In this document: positions 8,701-15,912 of the stretch, piece by piece
How positions within the stretch are numbered: position 1 is the stretch's first letter
Layout of the letters: each line of letters starts with the position of its first letter
IMG/VR virus record: IMGVR_UViG_3300005941_000054
Span: 1 to 21,982 of that record
DNA: 21,982 bases
Source: a virus
Reading direction: 5' to 3' (one strand)
The notes under the pieces: generated by a model
Databases searched by the model: none
What the model was told of the DNA's origin: nothing
Seen by the model: only the letters and a program-made list of their open reading frames with translations
Translations under genes and position numbers: made by a program

Positions 8701-10404
8701 AAAAACCCAAGCGGGATTATCGGTCCAATGTTTATCCTCATCATCGATTGAATGTATAGACGAAAAAGAATCTGACTGACCTTTAAACAATCCATTCCAA
8801 GGGCCATCATAATGTTTTGATATTGGGTCATAATTCGAAGGAATTAAAACTTTCTTTAACTTCGCATGGTAAGATCTGTCGGGTAAATTTGAAAAATTCT
8901 TACTGTCAAATTTGAGTTTCACGATAGCGCTATGAGGATAAAGCAAAGGCTCTTCTATGTATTCAGCGACAGAAGATAACTTCAAGCTTCTGTCTCTGCC
9001 TATGCCCCCTAAAGCTCCTTTTACGGAGGGGTCGTATTCGTTGCTTAGTTTTATTAATTTAAAAGTGATGCCTCTTGAGCTTATTTTTGGTCGCTCGAAG
9101 TTGATAACAATATCAAAAGCGTAGAGTGAAGTGCAAAGGCCTGTAACTATAAACTTGTTACTTTCGTCTGTTTTTATAGCTCCCAACGTGTCATCAAAAC
9201 TAACCGTACACCCAGAGCTTGAAGACAAAACGTTATGTTCGACATAGTCCTTCTCCATCAATATTACAAATTGAACATTGTTACCCTGGTTAGATCCGTC
9301 ATCATTCTGAATTGACAAGCTTGTATTCATTTCGATTCGGATTTTATTAACGTTTTTATTTGCCACAAAATGGGCCGCTATTTTGGCCCCGTTTTTCTTT
9401 GCGGATGACGCACTGTCTCTATGCTCAGCGTTTTCTTCGTTGTTTGTGTAAGGCCCAGCTCCGTATAATAATACGCCATGCTCAATCACAAAACAATTAA
9501 AATCTGAAATAATTAAGGTGTCTTTTTCTTCTCCCTTTTTTATTACAGGTTGCTCGCCGTTTTCGTTGAGTATGTAATTCGCAGTCCCAACTTCGGCTTC
9601 GCTTATAGGTGTATTTACAACTGGAACGTTATTTAAAAAAATACCCTCCCGAAGATCGGAAGAGCTTCTTTTTTTTCTGGTTCGCCCCCCGAAGTTTCTT
9701 TTTAGATAGTCTCCGCCGTCTGCTATATTGCCATTCTGATCACAAAGTCCAGCTATCGGACCCTCACTTAATAAATCCAAAAACTCTATCTCAGTATAAG
9801 ATTCCAAGACATGATCCTTCCCAGGTATGGATTTTCTTTTTGATATTTTGTGTTGAGATATATTTGTCGCTCCTATTTTTAATCTTCCATAGCCCAAAGG
9901 CACTGCAACGCCTTGGCTTTGCCTATTGGCTGTTCCCTTGAGTAAATAAGATTTTGTTGTTGTGGGGGTTTTTCTTTCGGGCGGCTTAAATAATGCTTTC
10001 ATTATCGCGCCAACAACAAAAGATACAGCAACGGCCACAACTATTTTACCAACAAGAGTTAATCCGCCCGCAGTTGTTCCACCAACAAATAAAACTGTCA
10101 TTATAACTGCCGCATTGCCTTGCGGCGCGGGAACAATATGCATTTCTTGCTTCTTGTCCTTTATTTCAACCATGGACTCGGAGATCATATGGTTTTTTAA
10201 TTCTTTTTTTGAAGAAATATTGATTGGGGATTTATTTAAAACAGCATACTCAACACCGTCCCTTTGACTTCTAGCGAGGTACTCAAGAAATCCTTCTTTA
10301 TTGGCTTCTATAGCGGCAAAAACTTCCACAGCTGAGTCCGCGTTCAAGCTCCACTTTCGACCAAAGCGTTTTCCGAGCTTTCCATATAAATATACCGTTT
10401 TCAT
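5734..10404 (-). CDS. Tail tip hub protein, gpI-gpJ fusion
   Basis: This 1556-residue protein carries gpI and the N-terminal hub of gpJ in one chain. Residues 1-190 look like lambda gpI: a start resembling L-Y-G-x-L-G-x-R-F-G, an HIVP motif near residue 90, a hydrophobic Gly/Ala/Val segment at about 98-140, and a close resembling QGVAVPLGYGRLKIG. The hub follows, with the gpJ hallmark NPAWVFYDLLSNARYGVG near residue 560 and a second hallmark, ITDESEALQLINNMASIFRG, near 760-780. A beta module with HGFVDGDRIRF lies at about 1050-1125. A Trp-rich module lies at 1189-1279. The region at about 1477-1518 (VLEGQLFRTMSVKEK, then YEIVGLEYN) matches the gpJ segment just before the fibronectin part. The protein should close the tail tip and mount the fibre encoded next. 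The ATG is preceded by AAGG with 4 nt spacing. The gpI/gpJ identity is by recalled family pattern and gene order. Confidence 0.88.
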   Translation of the reverse strand: MKTVYLYGKLGKRFGRKWSLNADSAVEVFAAIEANKEGFLEYLARSQRDGVEYAVLNKSPINISSKKELKNHMISESMVEIKDKKQEMHIVPAPQGNAAVIMTVLFVGGTTAGGLTLVGKIVVAVAVSFVVGAIMKALFKPPERKTPTTTKSYLLKGTANRQSQGVAVPLGYGRLKIGATNISQHKISKRKSIPGKDHVLESYTEIEFLDLLSEGPIAGLCDQNGNIADGGDYLKRNFGGRTRKKRSSSDLREGIFLNNVPVVNTPISEAEVGTANYILNENGEQPVIKKGEEKDTLIISDFNCFVIEHGVLLYGAGPYTNNEENAEHRDSASSAKKNGAKIAAHFVANKNVNKIRIEMNTSLSIQNDDGSNQGNNVQFVILMEKDYVEHNVLSSSSGCTVSFDDTLGAIKTDESNKFIVTGLCTSLYAFDIVINFERPKISSRGITFKLIKLSNEYDPSVKGALGGIGRDRSLKLSSVAEYIEEPLLYPHSAIVKLKFDSKNFSNLPDRSYHAKLKKVLIPSNYDPISKHYDGPWNGLFKGQSDSFSSIHSIDDEDKHWTDNPAWVFYDLLSNARYGVGKYGLYEEYIDKWQLYKISKYCDELVRTDYEIETSSNSPVNFTSEVDSSSKSDSFSITIDQSSYSSDDFIKDFGTGDQFKGKKIAFFVPSRSQDIAALTGANKSEAILQLQLRAVQLSGEIKIEQRDIVSSNPNKNGGGTLIVSGPDLSGLSSSFQEGDSIKTIGGCAVQINHAIVEPRFSSNLYITDESEALQLINNMASIFRGIVTFYNGKIMAIQDSYKNPIQLFNNSNVSVDGFAYSGVSKDQKITSSIVRYNNKDDSFKPATVQEEDKNAIRTFGFKEKETLGFGITSSSQARRLAKWVLYTTQLETETVSFETSAEASYLYPGSIFEISDEMRVGKSKSGRILDIKFYTKTYEFEQSGGNRVPKGSFDIYSPYILLDKHMLDEPFVSMVELTVCTGLTNSTEQKLNLRAPFERASLDQDAEIESVSVPQVIKFECSIGYNSDIVKKGPQGQSVIASDFYLKIPFEISLSDNTFSIFNHGFVDGDRIRFTTEGSLPSGISMGRRGSTAYYIKSSTKHTFKISSSAAGDEVNVSSHGLDTLGNDGGLHYICPEDEEKTKEALTKVMIGSSWSAKGLMAAKTEEELEQVLVDKLDLMSNEDSDQFKGWEISSWLGWLRPFSNDWGYATQLGWVYLGELKKSSGDDGFWFYTASSTGTPSSGWIWTNDSLKETYWFFYSLYSESNTASGWVIPYYDDRLSLIEFFVYDSDLTKQIGDSYILNDNKYIIVQKSSSIQGYFIRSHLLMNQVVGVPRSNLTNSSPSDLGGLSLNQRRETLTESGYYKEINIDSFDYLNAASSLQAKESIRINLSETHAEIIKDGQEVFIEGVTDSSGDFDDYVNVVYVYDNVDKRWTTSVDPWALIKINDYQFELVNSSPLVSKLNSSNITSYGKISFTPPPSSEAERVLEGQLFRTMSVKEKSQNRYEIVGLEYNQSKFDAVDKQTVVRQPVMPIPPQADMRIPEAPDTLILTDLTI
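6568..6840 (-). other. Trp-rich surface module in tip protein
   Basis: Residues 1189-1279 of the gpI-gpJ fusion hold about fifteen aromatic positions in the pattern W-L-G-W-L, W-G-Y, LGWVYLG, FWFY, GWIWT, YWFFYS, GWV. This resembles a short C-terminal module I recall from secreted or surface proteins of marine Verrucomicrobia and relatives. The match is from memory. Confidence 0.55.
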
Positions 10405-10420
10405 TTGACCTTAAACCTTA
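10405..10420 (-). promoter_or_regulatory. Ribosome binding region of gpI-gpJ gene
   Basis: The 21-nt gap before the hub gene is the only real intergenic space in the window. It holds two TTTAAGG-like repeats. The nearer AAGG is 4 nt and the farther 11 nt from the ATG at 10404. Confidence 0.45.
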
Positions 10421-10425
10421 AATAA

Positions 10426-10782
10426 CTATACACTTATATTATTGTATATACCAAATTCATCATCTCTAATACTATAGATCAAAAATGGGATACATAATTC
10501 ATCAGAATATAGCTTATCTGTAATAGATGGTTTAACTGAGCAATTCACATGAGAATGATAAACATATAAAACTTTATTTTCTATAAAAATATTTAAATTA
10601 ATAATAAAATGATACTCAGGAAAAGGGCTTTCGTTTTTGCAAGGCAAAACCTTTAAGCCTGAAGTGGACTCAACGATCAAACCACAACTTTCTTTTACTA
10701 AAGATTCAAGGCAATGCGTTTTGACCTGCCGAAGTACAGCCTTATCCAACCGGATATCTTTCTGTGCCAGGAAAACCTCCAA
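10426..10782 (-). CDS. JAMM/MPN+ metallopeptidase-like tail protein, gpK position
   Basis: About 118 residues. The zinc site of JAMM peptidases is complete: E31 in KESCGL, H76-S-H78, seven residues, S86, two residues, D89. In lambda, gpK joins a JAMM domain to an NlpC/P60 peptidoglycan hydrolase; here only the JAMM half is present. Its place between the L-type and J-type genes fits a tail-tip assembly factor, but its substrate is unknown for this family of phage proteins. The frame contains no ATG at all, so initiation must use another codon. TTG at 10780-10782 has AAAGGA 7 nt upstream. CTG at 10768-10770 has GGAGG 5 nt upstream. TTG at 10747-10749 would remove the first 11 residues. The chosen start overlaps the preceding gene by 41 bp. 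Function confidence is high; start confidence is low. Confidence 0.8.
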   Translation of the reverse strand: MEVFLAQKDIRLDKAVLRQVKTHCLESLVKESCGLIVESTSGLKVLPCKNESPFPEYHFIINLNIFIENKVLYVYHSHVNCSVKPSITDKLYSDELCIPFLIYSIRDDEFGIYNNISV

Positions 10783-11821
10783 ACCTTAATCCTTTATGAG
10801 TTATATTTGTTTTATTATAATCGGTGATATCTCTAGATCCACCTAGAGAATCCTCATGAGACTTAGAGAACCTTTTCTTGCAAGAGTCTATTGTTTTCTG
10901 ACATTCGTCTTTCACCCAATGGTTGATGTCGAAAAACGGTATATGATCAGATGCGATAGCGTGGGTTTTTATACATAAAAAAACAACAGGGGTTGACTTG
11001 TAAGGGTCGGTCGAGCTTTGGGGGATTATTTTCACCAATCTGCCAGAATCGTACCCACCTGGAACTTGTTCGTTATCCAAGAATCCATGCTTGCTCCATT
11101 TGGGAATATCTTCTAATCCATTGCTATAATAATTATGAGCATATTTTTGTGTTAAGTCTCGACCTTCGGTATCTTCTATAGCCAAGCCTTTGTAACCGCA
11201 ACCAATAGAACATCTATACATCCAAGAACAATGAGAAGGCATTACTATTCTAGCTGGGACAGCTGACCCCTGAAGCTCCAGAGAAGAAACAAGCTCAAAA
11301 GTAATGACGTTTTTGTTTTCTACCGTCTTCTTGTTTACGAAAAATATATCGTCAGGAAAGTGTGAATTTGGATCGGATTCCCCAAAAGGATTCTTCCCAG
11401 ATTCGTTTAAATTTCTGTTTTGAAAGTTTTCATCATCAAGAAATTTAACAAAAGTTCTTTTTCTAGTTATTTTGCAATTAGCAAAATCCTTATTTGATCT
11501 TACGATTTTGGACAAAAGCCCCTCGGGATTAGCTATTGATATTGTTGGCCTCGGAAGCCTTCCGTCAGACTGGCTTTCGAAGCCCTCCATCTTTACAGGC
11601 AAAGGTTGGTAAGCGTTACCCTGCCAATAAACAGGGTTGCTTGAATTTTTCATTGGGGAAAATCTATATACAGGATCTGCACCTAGATTAACTCCGTATA
11701 AATCCTTAAGCATTTCAAAGTTTGATTGAAGATTACTAAAATCGATTTCGTACATATCCACGACCGAATCGGGAGTGATTGAAACCAATTGTTTATTAAA
11801 GTTTGATTCTGATTTTGCCAT
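10742..11821 (-). CDS. gpL-like minor tail protein with Cys cluster
   Basis: This 359-residue protein follows the lambda gpL plan. The N-terminal tube-like domain has the family pattern VYWQGNAYQPLPVKMEGFE and GRLPRPTISIANPEG at residues 64-101. A cysteine site follows: C198, C204 and C208 in CSWMYRCSIGCGYKG, then C307 and C314 in ECQKTIDSCKKRF. The chain ends with RFGGFPG at 346-352, another family hallmark. In lambda gpL the four-cysteine site binds an iron-sulphur cluster; here one extra Cys is present near it, so which four bind is open. The protein is longer than lambda gpL (232 residues). Part of the excess is an inserted Trp/Tyr-rich module at 241-307 between the two Cys groups. It probably forms a ring linking tube and tip. 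It begins 2 nt after the preceding gene. Confidence 0.87.
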   Translation of the reverse strand: MAKSESNFNKQLVSITPDSVVDMYEIDFSNLQSNFEMLKDLYGVNLGADPVYRFSPMKNSSNPVYWQGNAYQPLPVKMEGFESQSDGRLPRPTISIANPEGLLSKIVRSNKDFANCKITRKRTFVKFLDDENFQNRNLNESGKNPFGESDPNSHFPDDIFFVNKKTVENKNVITFELVSSLELQGSAVPARIVMPSHCSWMYRCSIGCGYKGLAIEDTEGRDLTQKYAHNYYSNGLEDIPKWSKHGFLDNEQVPGGYDSGRLVKIIPQSSTDPYKSTPVVFLCIKTHAIASDHIPFFDINHWVKDECQKTIDSCKKRFSKSHEDSLGGSRDITDYNKTNITHKGLRFGGFPGTERYPVG

Positions 11822-11823
11822 AA

Positions 11824-14112
11824 TTATTTTTCTGCTGCGACGAATATTTTTAATTCGCCTTTTTGGAGATGGCTTGACGCAGAGCTTCTTATATATAGAT
11901 CTCCAAAATAGTATTTATTCACAAGCTCCACAAGAATAATGTCTGAATTATTGTCCACTATTTCATTTGTGAATTCATCAATCAATTCGACATTCACGTC
12001 TGAATTGTTAATTCCGAAAAACTCAATATCAATATAACCCTCCTCTCCCGCCTCAATTATTGTTTTTTGATTATTGATAAAGAAATTTTCAATTGCGAAT
12101 TTGTCACACTCTCTGTATGCAGTATTAAACGGCTCGCTTACTCCGGATTTTATTTGTCCCCTATTATTTTGAAAAAAAGTATTTGGAACTGAATTAACGA
12201 TTTCGGACTTATAGTTCCCGAAAGAGCCCGTAACCACAGTAAACATCTGCCCGCCATCGCTAACGCCAGGAGTATAAGACTTGCTTAGCTTTATTGTTTT
12301 ACCGTTGAGTCCAAAAGGAAACCCTGCAGACGGAAGGTCGTATATGTAATCTTCTTTATCAAGACCTTCGCCAATAAAAGGAACGTTTGCGCCTCCGCCC
12401 TGACCTATAATAGAAAAACTCCCAAGATCTCTCTCTATGGCTTCTGCGCTAATCAACGTTAAAGGCTTATCTCCGATATTCATTAGTTTAACCCTCGCCT
12501 TACCTTTCTCTCCGGGAATTATTTGCTCTCCCTGGTCTTTGATTGAAAACGATATCGGAGATGTGAATATTAATTCTGCTTCTGCCAATTCTGGGGGCGT
12601 ATCTAAATTAGTGAAATCTTGCTCATCTATATTAAACGGAAATTGCTCGAATCGAGCGGATACGCTATGATTATTCTTGTAATTATAAGTGTGACTCCAC
12701 TCTTGGCACACAAAGTTTTGTTTTCTATTATATGGAGCGGGAGGGGTAAAGTTAAAAGGCTTGTGCCCCAGTCTCTGCTCAAGAAAATGAAGTATAGCAT
12801 AAGCTTCTTCGTCGTCTCTGTTATTGAATTGCAAGTCCAAACTTAAAAGACTTTCATTTATGCCGTCATTATAAATCTGAAGATACCCCCCTAATTCTAT
12901 TTCGCTCATTCTTGGCTTTTGGTCAACGTTTAGCCCTAGAGATGGCTTCCAAAAGAAATCGCGAGTCCAATAACCTGTGTGTAAATCTTTCTTGTAATTA
13001 AGTCGGCCATTAAACCCTGTGGTTATCTCGGCGGGAACTTTATTGCTGGTGCTTGAATCGCTGTGCCAATAATAATATGAATGATTGCCAGTGTAAAAAG
13101 CTACATCATTTCTTTCGTAAACCATTGTCGGATCAAACGCCTCAGCTTTCCTTATAAACAACTGCTCAGATTTCCTCAACGAAGAAGTGTCCAAGTTTCT
13201 AAGCTTTAAGCTTACATTGTTGCTGTTTTCAAAACTTAAAGCGTGATTAAATTCGGAGCAATAAAAAGTCTTGGCTTCATTTTCTGTTGACCGATAAGGG
13301 TTAAACATCGCGTTTCCGTCCCATCGAAACCCTGATATTCCTTGTTTGTATTTGAGATTAGGAGAAGAGGCGTCAACCTCTAATTGCCCCAAATGGTTTT
13401 CTACAAAATGTATTATAGAATTAGCTTCTTTATTTGTTCTGTTATCGAATTTTAAATTAACTTCAAACGTTAATGCGTTTATTCCTTTTGGCTGCAGGAT
13501 GTAGTAGCCATTTCCATATTCATGCTTTATATTGTTCGCTTTAAAATTAACTGTCGATCCATAATCTGCGTCGTAAAAAAACTTATTGCTTGTCCACAAA
13601 TCTGGATTAGATTCAGGGTACGCATTGATTGTTGAGATTGTTAGAACATTAGCGGAGGAAGGTTCGTAATTTTCTATAAAACTAGTTTCGGATGTCCCCT
13701 TTATTTTTATTGCTGCACCAGTTAAGCCTTGAACAGTGGTGCTTGTGTAATTTTTTTGTATATTTAATATAGAATAAGTTCCATCGCTAGATCCAGTAGA
13801 TCCAGCTATATTTATTATGTTTCCAGGTTTAAATGTTGCGTTTAGATCGTCGGGCCTATTAAACTCATCAATAATATAATGAGAATTAGCTGCGACCTCA
13901 TGAGGAAGTAATGTAAATCTTTGATCGTCTGAGACAGAGACTCCGCCACCGAAAACCATATTTTGCTTTGCATAATAATATAATCCATCGCCTGTGGCAT
14001 AAACAAAATCAAACTGTTCGTAATTTTGTCCTGTTTGAAAAACTCCGCTATAATTAACGAGGTTTCCCATTCTTCCTTCAGAAACATCTGAGCCTGGAGC
14101 GGATATTGTCAT
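11824..14112 (-). CDS. Minor tail protein with two tandem gpM-like domains
   Basis: This 762-residue protein has two related copies of a domain resembling lambda gpM (phage minor tail protein family). Copy 1 (residues 176-307) has EYGNGYYILQPKGIN, then NKEANSIIHFVENHLG and TFYCSEFNHALSF. Copy 2 (384-492) has ELGGYLQIYNDGIN, then EEAYAILHFLEQRLG, FNFTPP and NFVCQEWSHTYNY. Each copy is preceded by a Tyr-rich carbohydrate-binding-like module (20-56 and 327-388). Residues about 95-145 form a small beta module with GNIINIAGS and SDGTYSI. The C-terminal part (about 515-762) looks Ig-like, with a stretch PGEKGKARVKLMNIGDKPL typical of ASH/choice-of-anchor folds. Lambda gpM is only 109 residues. A duplicated gpM could make a pseudo-hexameric ring from three chains at the end of the tube, with the extra domains exposed outside. 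The domain calls come from recalled patterns and the ring model is inference. Confidence 0.78.
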   Translation of the reverse strand: MTISAPGSDVSEGRMGNLVNYSGVFQTGQNYEQFDFVYATGDGLYYYAKQNMVFGGGVSVSDDQRFTLLPHEVAANSHYIIDEFNRPDDLNATFKPGNIINIAGSTGSSDGTYSILNIQKNYTSTTVQGLTGAAIKIKGTSETSFIENYEPSSANVLTISTINAYPESNPDLWTSNKFFYDADYGSTVNFKANNIKHEYGNGYYILQPKGINALTFEVNLKFDNRTNKEANSIIHFVENHLGQLEVDASSPNLKYKQGISGFRWDGNAMFNPYRSTENEAKTFYCSEFNHALSFENSNNVSLKLRNLDTSSLRKSEQLFIRKAEAFDPTMVYERNDVAFYTGNHSYYYWHSDSSTSNKVPAEITTGFNGRLNYKKDLHTGYWTRDFFWKPSLGLNVDQKPRMSEIELGGYLQIYNDGINESLLSLDLQFNNRDDEEAYAILHFLEQRLGHKPFNFTPPAPYNRKQNFVCQEWSHTYNYKNNHSVSARFEQFPFNIDEQDFTNLDTPPELAEAELIFTSPISFSIKDQGEQIIPGEKGKARVKLMNIGDKPLTLISAEAIERDLGSFSIIGQGGGANVPFIGEGLDKEDYIYDLPSAGFPFGLNGKTIKLSKSYTPGVSDGGQMFTVVTGSFGNYKSEIVNSVPNTFFQNNRGQIKSGVSEPFNTAYRECDKFAIENFFINNQKTIIEAGEEGYIDIEFFGINNSDVNVELIDEFTNEIVDNNSDIILVELVNKYYFGDLYIRSSASSHLQKGELKIFVAAEK
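12637..12963 (-). repeat. gpM-like domain, copy 2
   Basis: Residues 384-492 of the minor tail protein. This copy is closer to lambda gpM: it opens with FFWKPSLG and keeps F-x-F-T-P-P before the FVCQEWSHT strand. Confidence 0.72.
13192..13587 (-). repeat. gpM-like domain, copy 1
   Basis: Residues 176-307 of the minor tail protein. Shared with copy 2: Y-G/G-G-Y, then G-I-N, L-x-F-x-N-R, EA-x-x-I-x-HF-x-E-x-x-LG, and C-x-E-x-x-H. The DNA has diverged, so this is an old duplication. Confidence 0.7.
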
Positions 14113-14114
14113 GA

Positions 14115-15032
14115 TTATTTAATTATCTGCTTTACAGATATTGAACCCATTGCATGCGAACTTTCTGATATTGATATTGATTGGCTATGTATTTTTCCAG
14201 AGCAAGAGAAATTGGCTATCTTTTCTCCCTGCAGGCTGTATAAAAAAGCTTGTATAGTAGAGTCGTTTAAACCTTCAGGGGTTGTTCCTGATTGGTAATT
14301 TCCGTCTGGATTTAAATTTCTTACTATATCGTTGGATTCTATATTCATCTCCGCTTCAATATTCTCAATTGATACGCGAGTAGGAACCACTCCATTCGCG
14401 GTTGTATTAATAGAGGTATGTTCGCCGTCTTTTATATGATTATGTACCTTCCTTCCCACTATTATATTATAATTTAATTTAGATACCTCAAATTGTTTTT
14501 TATTTGCAGTGTCCATATTTGTATTACTTGCCTTGACTTCTCCAAATGATTTCAAGCCATGGGCCGGATCAATACTTAATTCTTGAAACCTTCTATCTGC
14601 TGTTTTTAATATAGTACCATATATATCATAACTTGCATTAGCTTGTATAACTTGAAAAGGAGAAATACTAAAACTAAAATTATTTAAATACATATTATCA
14701 AATAGATAACGACCTACTATATTTCCATCAATAGGATCTTCACTCATACCATCTTTTATTTCAAATAATCTATCAATAGAATTAATAGTATTATTTTGTT
14801 TAAAAAATTCAGCAGTAATTACAAAAGAAATATCGAGCTTGCCGCGAAGACCTGCGGTGGCTGCAAAATTAACGAATTCGGTTTTTGCTCCGACTATCGA
14901 TAGATCAAGATCTCCATATACTCTTTCTGGCTCGAGAGTTGGAGTTATTGATAAATTGGCAGACTGAACCATTAGATCTTTGCCTCCCAAAGAAATCTTA
15001 CCATCTTCAAATCTTAAAAAAGGCTTGCTCAT
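14115..15032 (-). CDS. Tail tube-like / distal ring protein B
   Basis: A 305-residue protein rich in beta-strand-like alternating segments, with few Cys and no signal peptide or membrane segment. Its ATG overlaps the stop of the preceding gene in an ATGA, which implies translational coupling. A 2-nt gap separates it from the gpM-like gene. It seems to share a plan with the preceding 293-residue protein: an early strand pair, a G-L-R-G-K-L-D-I-S-F type strand, a mid-protein Y-L-F-D-N-x-Y loop, then a strand ending in Y-D-I-Y-G. This suggests an old duplication, although identity is low. Position between tape measure and M/L genes suggests a tube-fold ring at the tip end of the tail rather than the bulk tube protein, which in lambda lies upstream of the tape measure. 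Exact function is not recognised. Confidence 0.6.
   Translation of the reverse strand: MSKPFLRFEDGKISLGGKDLMVQSANLSITPTLEPERVYGDLDLSIVGAKTEFVNFAATAGLRGKLDISFVITAEFFKQNNTINSIDRLFEIKDGMSEDPIDGNIVGRYLFDNMYLNNFSFSISPFQVIQANASYDIYGTILKTADRRFQELSIDPAHGLKSFGEVKASNTNMDTANKKQFEVSKLNYNIIVGRKVHNHIKDGEHTSINTTANGVVPTRVSIENIEAEMNIESNDIVRNLNPDGNYQSGTTPEGLNDSTIQAFLYSLQGEKIANFSCSGKIHSQSISISESSHAMGSISVKQIIK
15029..15032 (-). other. ATGA start/stop overlap
   Basis: The stop of ring protein A (TGA) and the start of ring protein B (ATG) share four bases. This is a classic sign of coupled translation, which would keep the two products at similar levels. Confidence 0.9.
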
Positions 15033-15910
15033 ATTACTGGATTATGAAGGGTCTCATATGATTTATAAGTTAAAGATATACTCATTTCTCCTTCGACCGA
15101 TGATGTTATAGATTCGCTTATTAATCTAGCCTTAACGCCAGTAAAAGAATTAATAACTTCTTTTGTTTTAGAATCTTTTATTTGAATAACGACATCGCTT
15201 TCTGGAGCTGCTCTGAGGCGATCCTTGGTTTGTCTTACTTCGTATTCATTTACAATCATTGTGAAATTGATATCTGTTTCGATTGGATAAATTGTATCGA
15301 TTTGTATTGGATCATGATTTTCATAAGTGGTCTTGCTGTCGGCATACCATTCGGCCTCGGTGCCTTTTGGGATTGCATACATTGGCTGCAAATTTAAAGC
15401 TCTACTAAAGCTGAAATCTGTTACTGCATCTGTTGAAAAATCGCTTACGTTTATTGAAATGCTCGCTTGGTCAGTGAATTGTATGGCGGGATGAGGTTTG
15501 GTAGCTTCTTGAATTAATATTCCGCTTCCTAGATCTCCAAATACAGTGATATCAGTTTCAATGTCAGGAAGATCGCCTACTGTGCAGTTGACTGCATAAC
15601 GAGTAATTCTTCCTTTTGTGAACCCAAAACCCTTTGTGTTATTGTCATACAAAATTGACCCACTTATTTCATTTTCGTCGTAGGCATACTGTCCAACTAC
15701 ATTCAGGTCCAGTATAGGATCCCTGCTTACCATCTTTCTTGAAATCGAAAAATTACCCTCAAGAGGTCCGTTAACAAAAGCGTCTATAAATCCTACACCA
15801 GCAACTTTTATTGGTTTTTCTGTTATTCCGTAACTTCCATTAACATTTACTACTCCAGAAAGAGCGGTATTGTTTACAACTATAGTTTGTTCATAATTTG
15901 AGAAAGTCAT
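15029..15910 (-). CDS. Tail tube-like / distal ring protein A
   Basis: A 293-residue protein beginning 2 nt after the tape measure stop (TGA-TC-ATG). It is predicted by eye to be almost all beta, with many Ser/Thr/Val/Ile strands, and has no membrane segment. Landmarks are NGPLEGNFSISRKM near residue 48, the loop SILYDNNTKGFGFTKGRI near 85-102, and a C-terminal strand pair ending in EGEMSISLTYKSYE. A tail-tube-like fold would fit the length and location. It is probably a distant paralogue of the next gene, with which it overlaps by 4 bp, so the two may form a stacked or mixed ring. I do not recognise a named family with certainty. A distal tail (Dit-like) or adhesin-bearing ring is an alternative. 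Confidence 0.6.
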   Translation of the reverse strand: MTFSNYEQTIVVNNTALSGVVNVNGSYGITEKPIKVAGVGFIDAFVNGPLEGNFSISRKMVSRDPILDLNVVGQYAYDENEISGSILYDNNTKGFGFTKGRITRYAVNCTVGDLPDIETDITVFGDLGSGILIQEATKPHPAIQFTDQASISINVSDFSTDAVTDFSFSRALNLQPMYAIPKGTEAEWYADSKTTYENHDPIQIDTIYPIETDINFTMIVNEYEVRQTKDRLRAAPESDVVIQIKDSKTKEVINSFTGVKARLISESITSSVEGEMSISLTYKSYETLHNPVI

Positions 15911-15912
15911 GA

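Noticed and set aside
9609-10267. Plus-strand ORFs of 101-110 residues.
   Set aside because: They are antisense to the gpI-like and early hub region. Their composition is what the reverse of that coding sequence gives.
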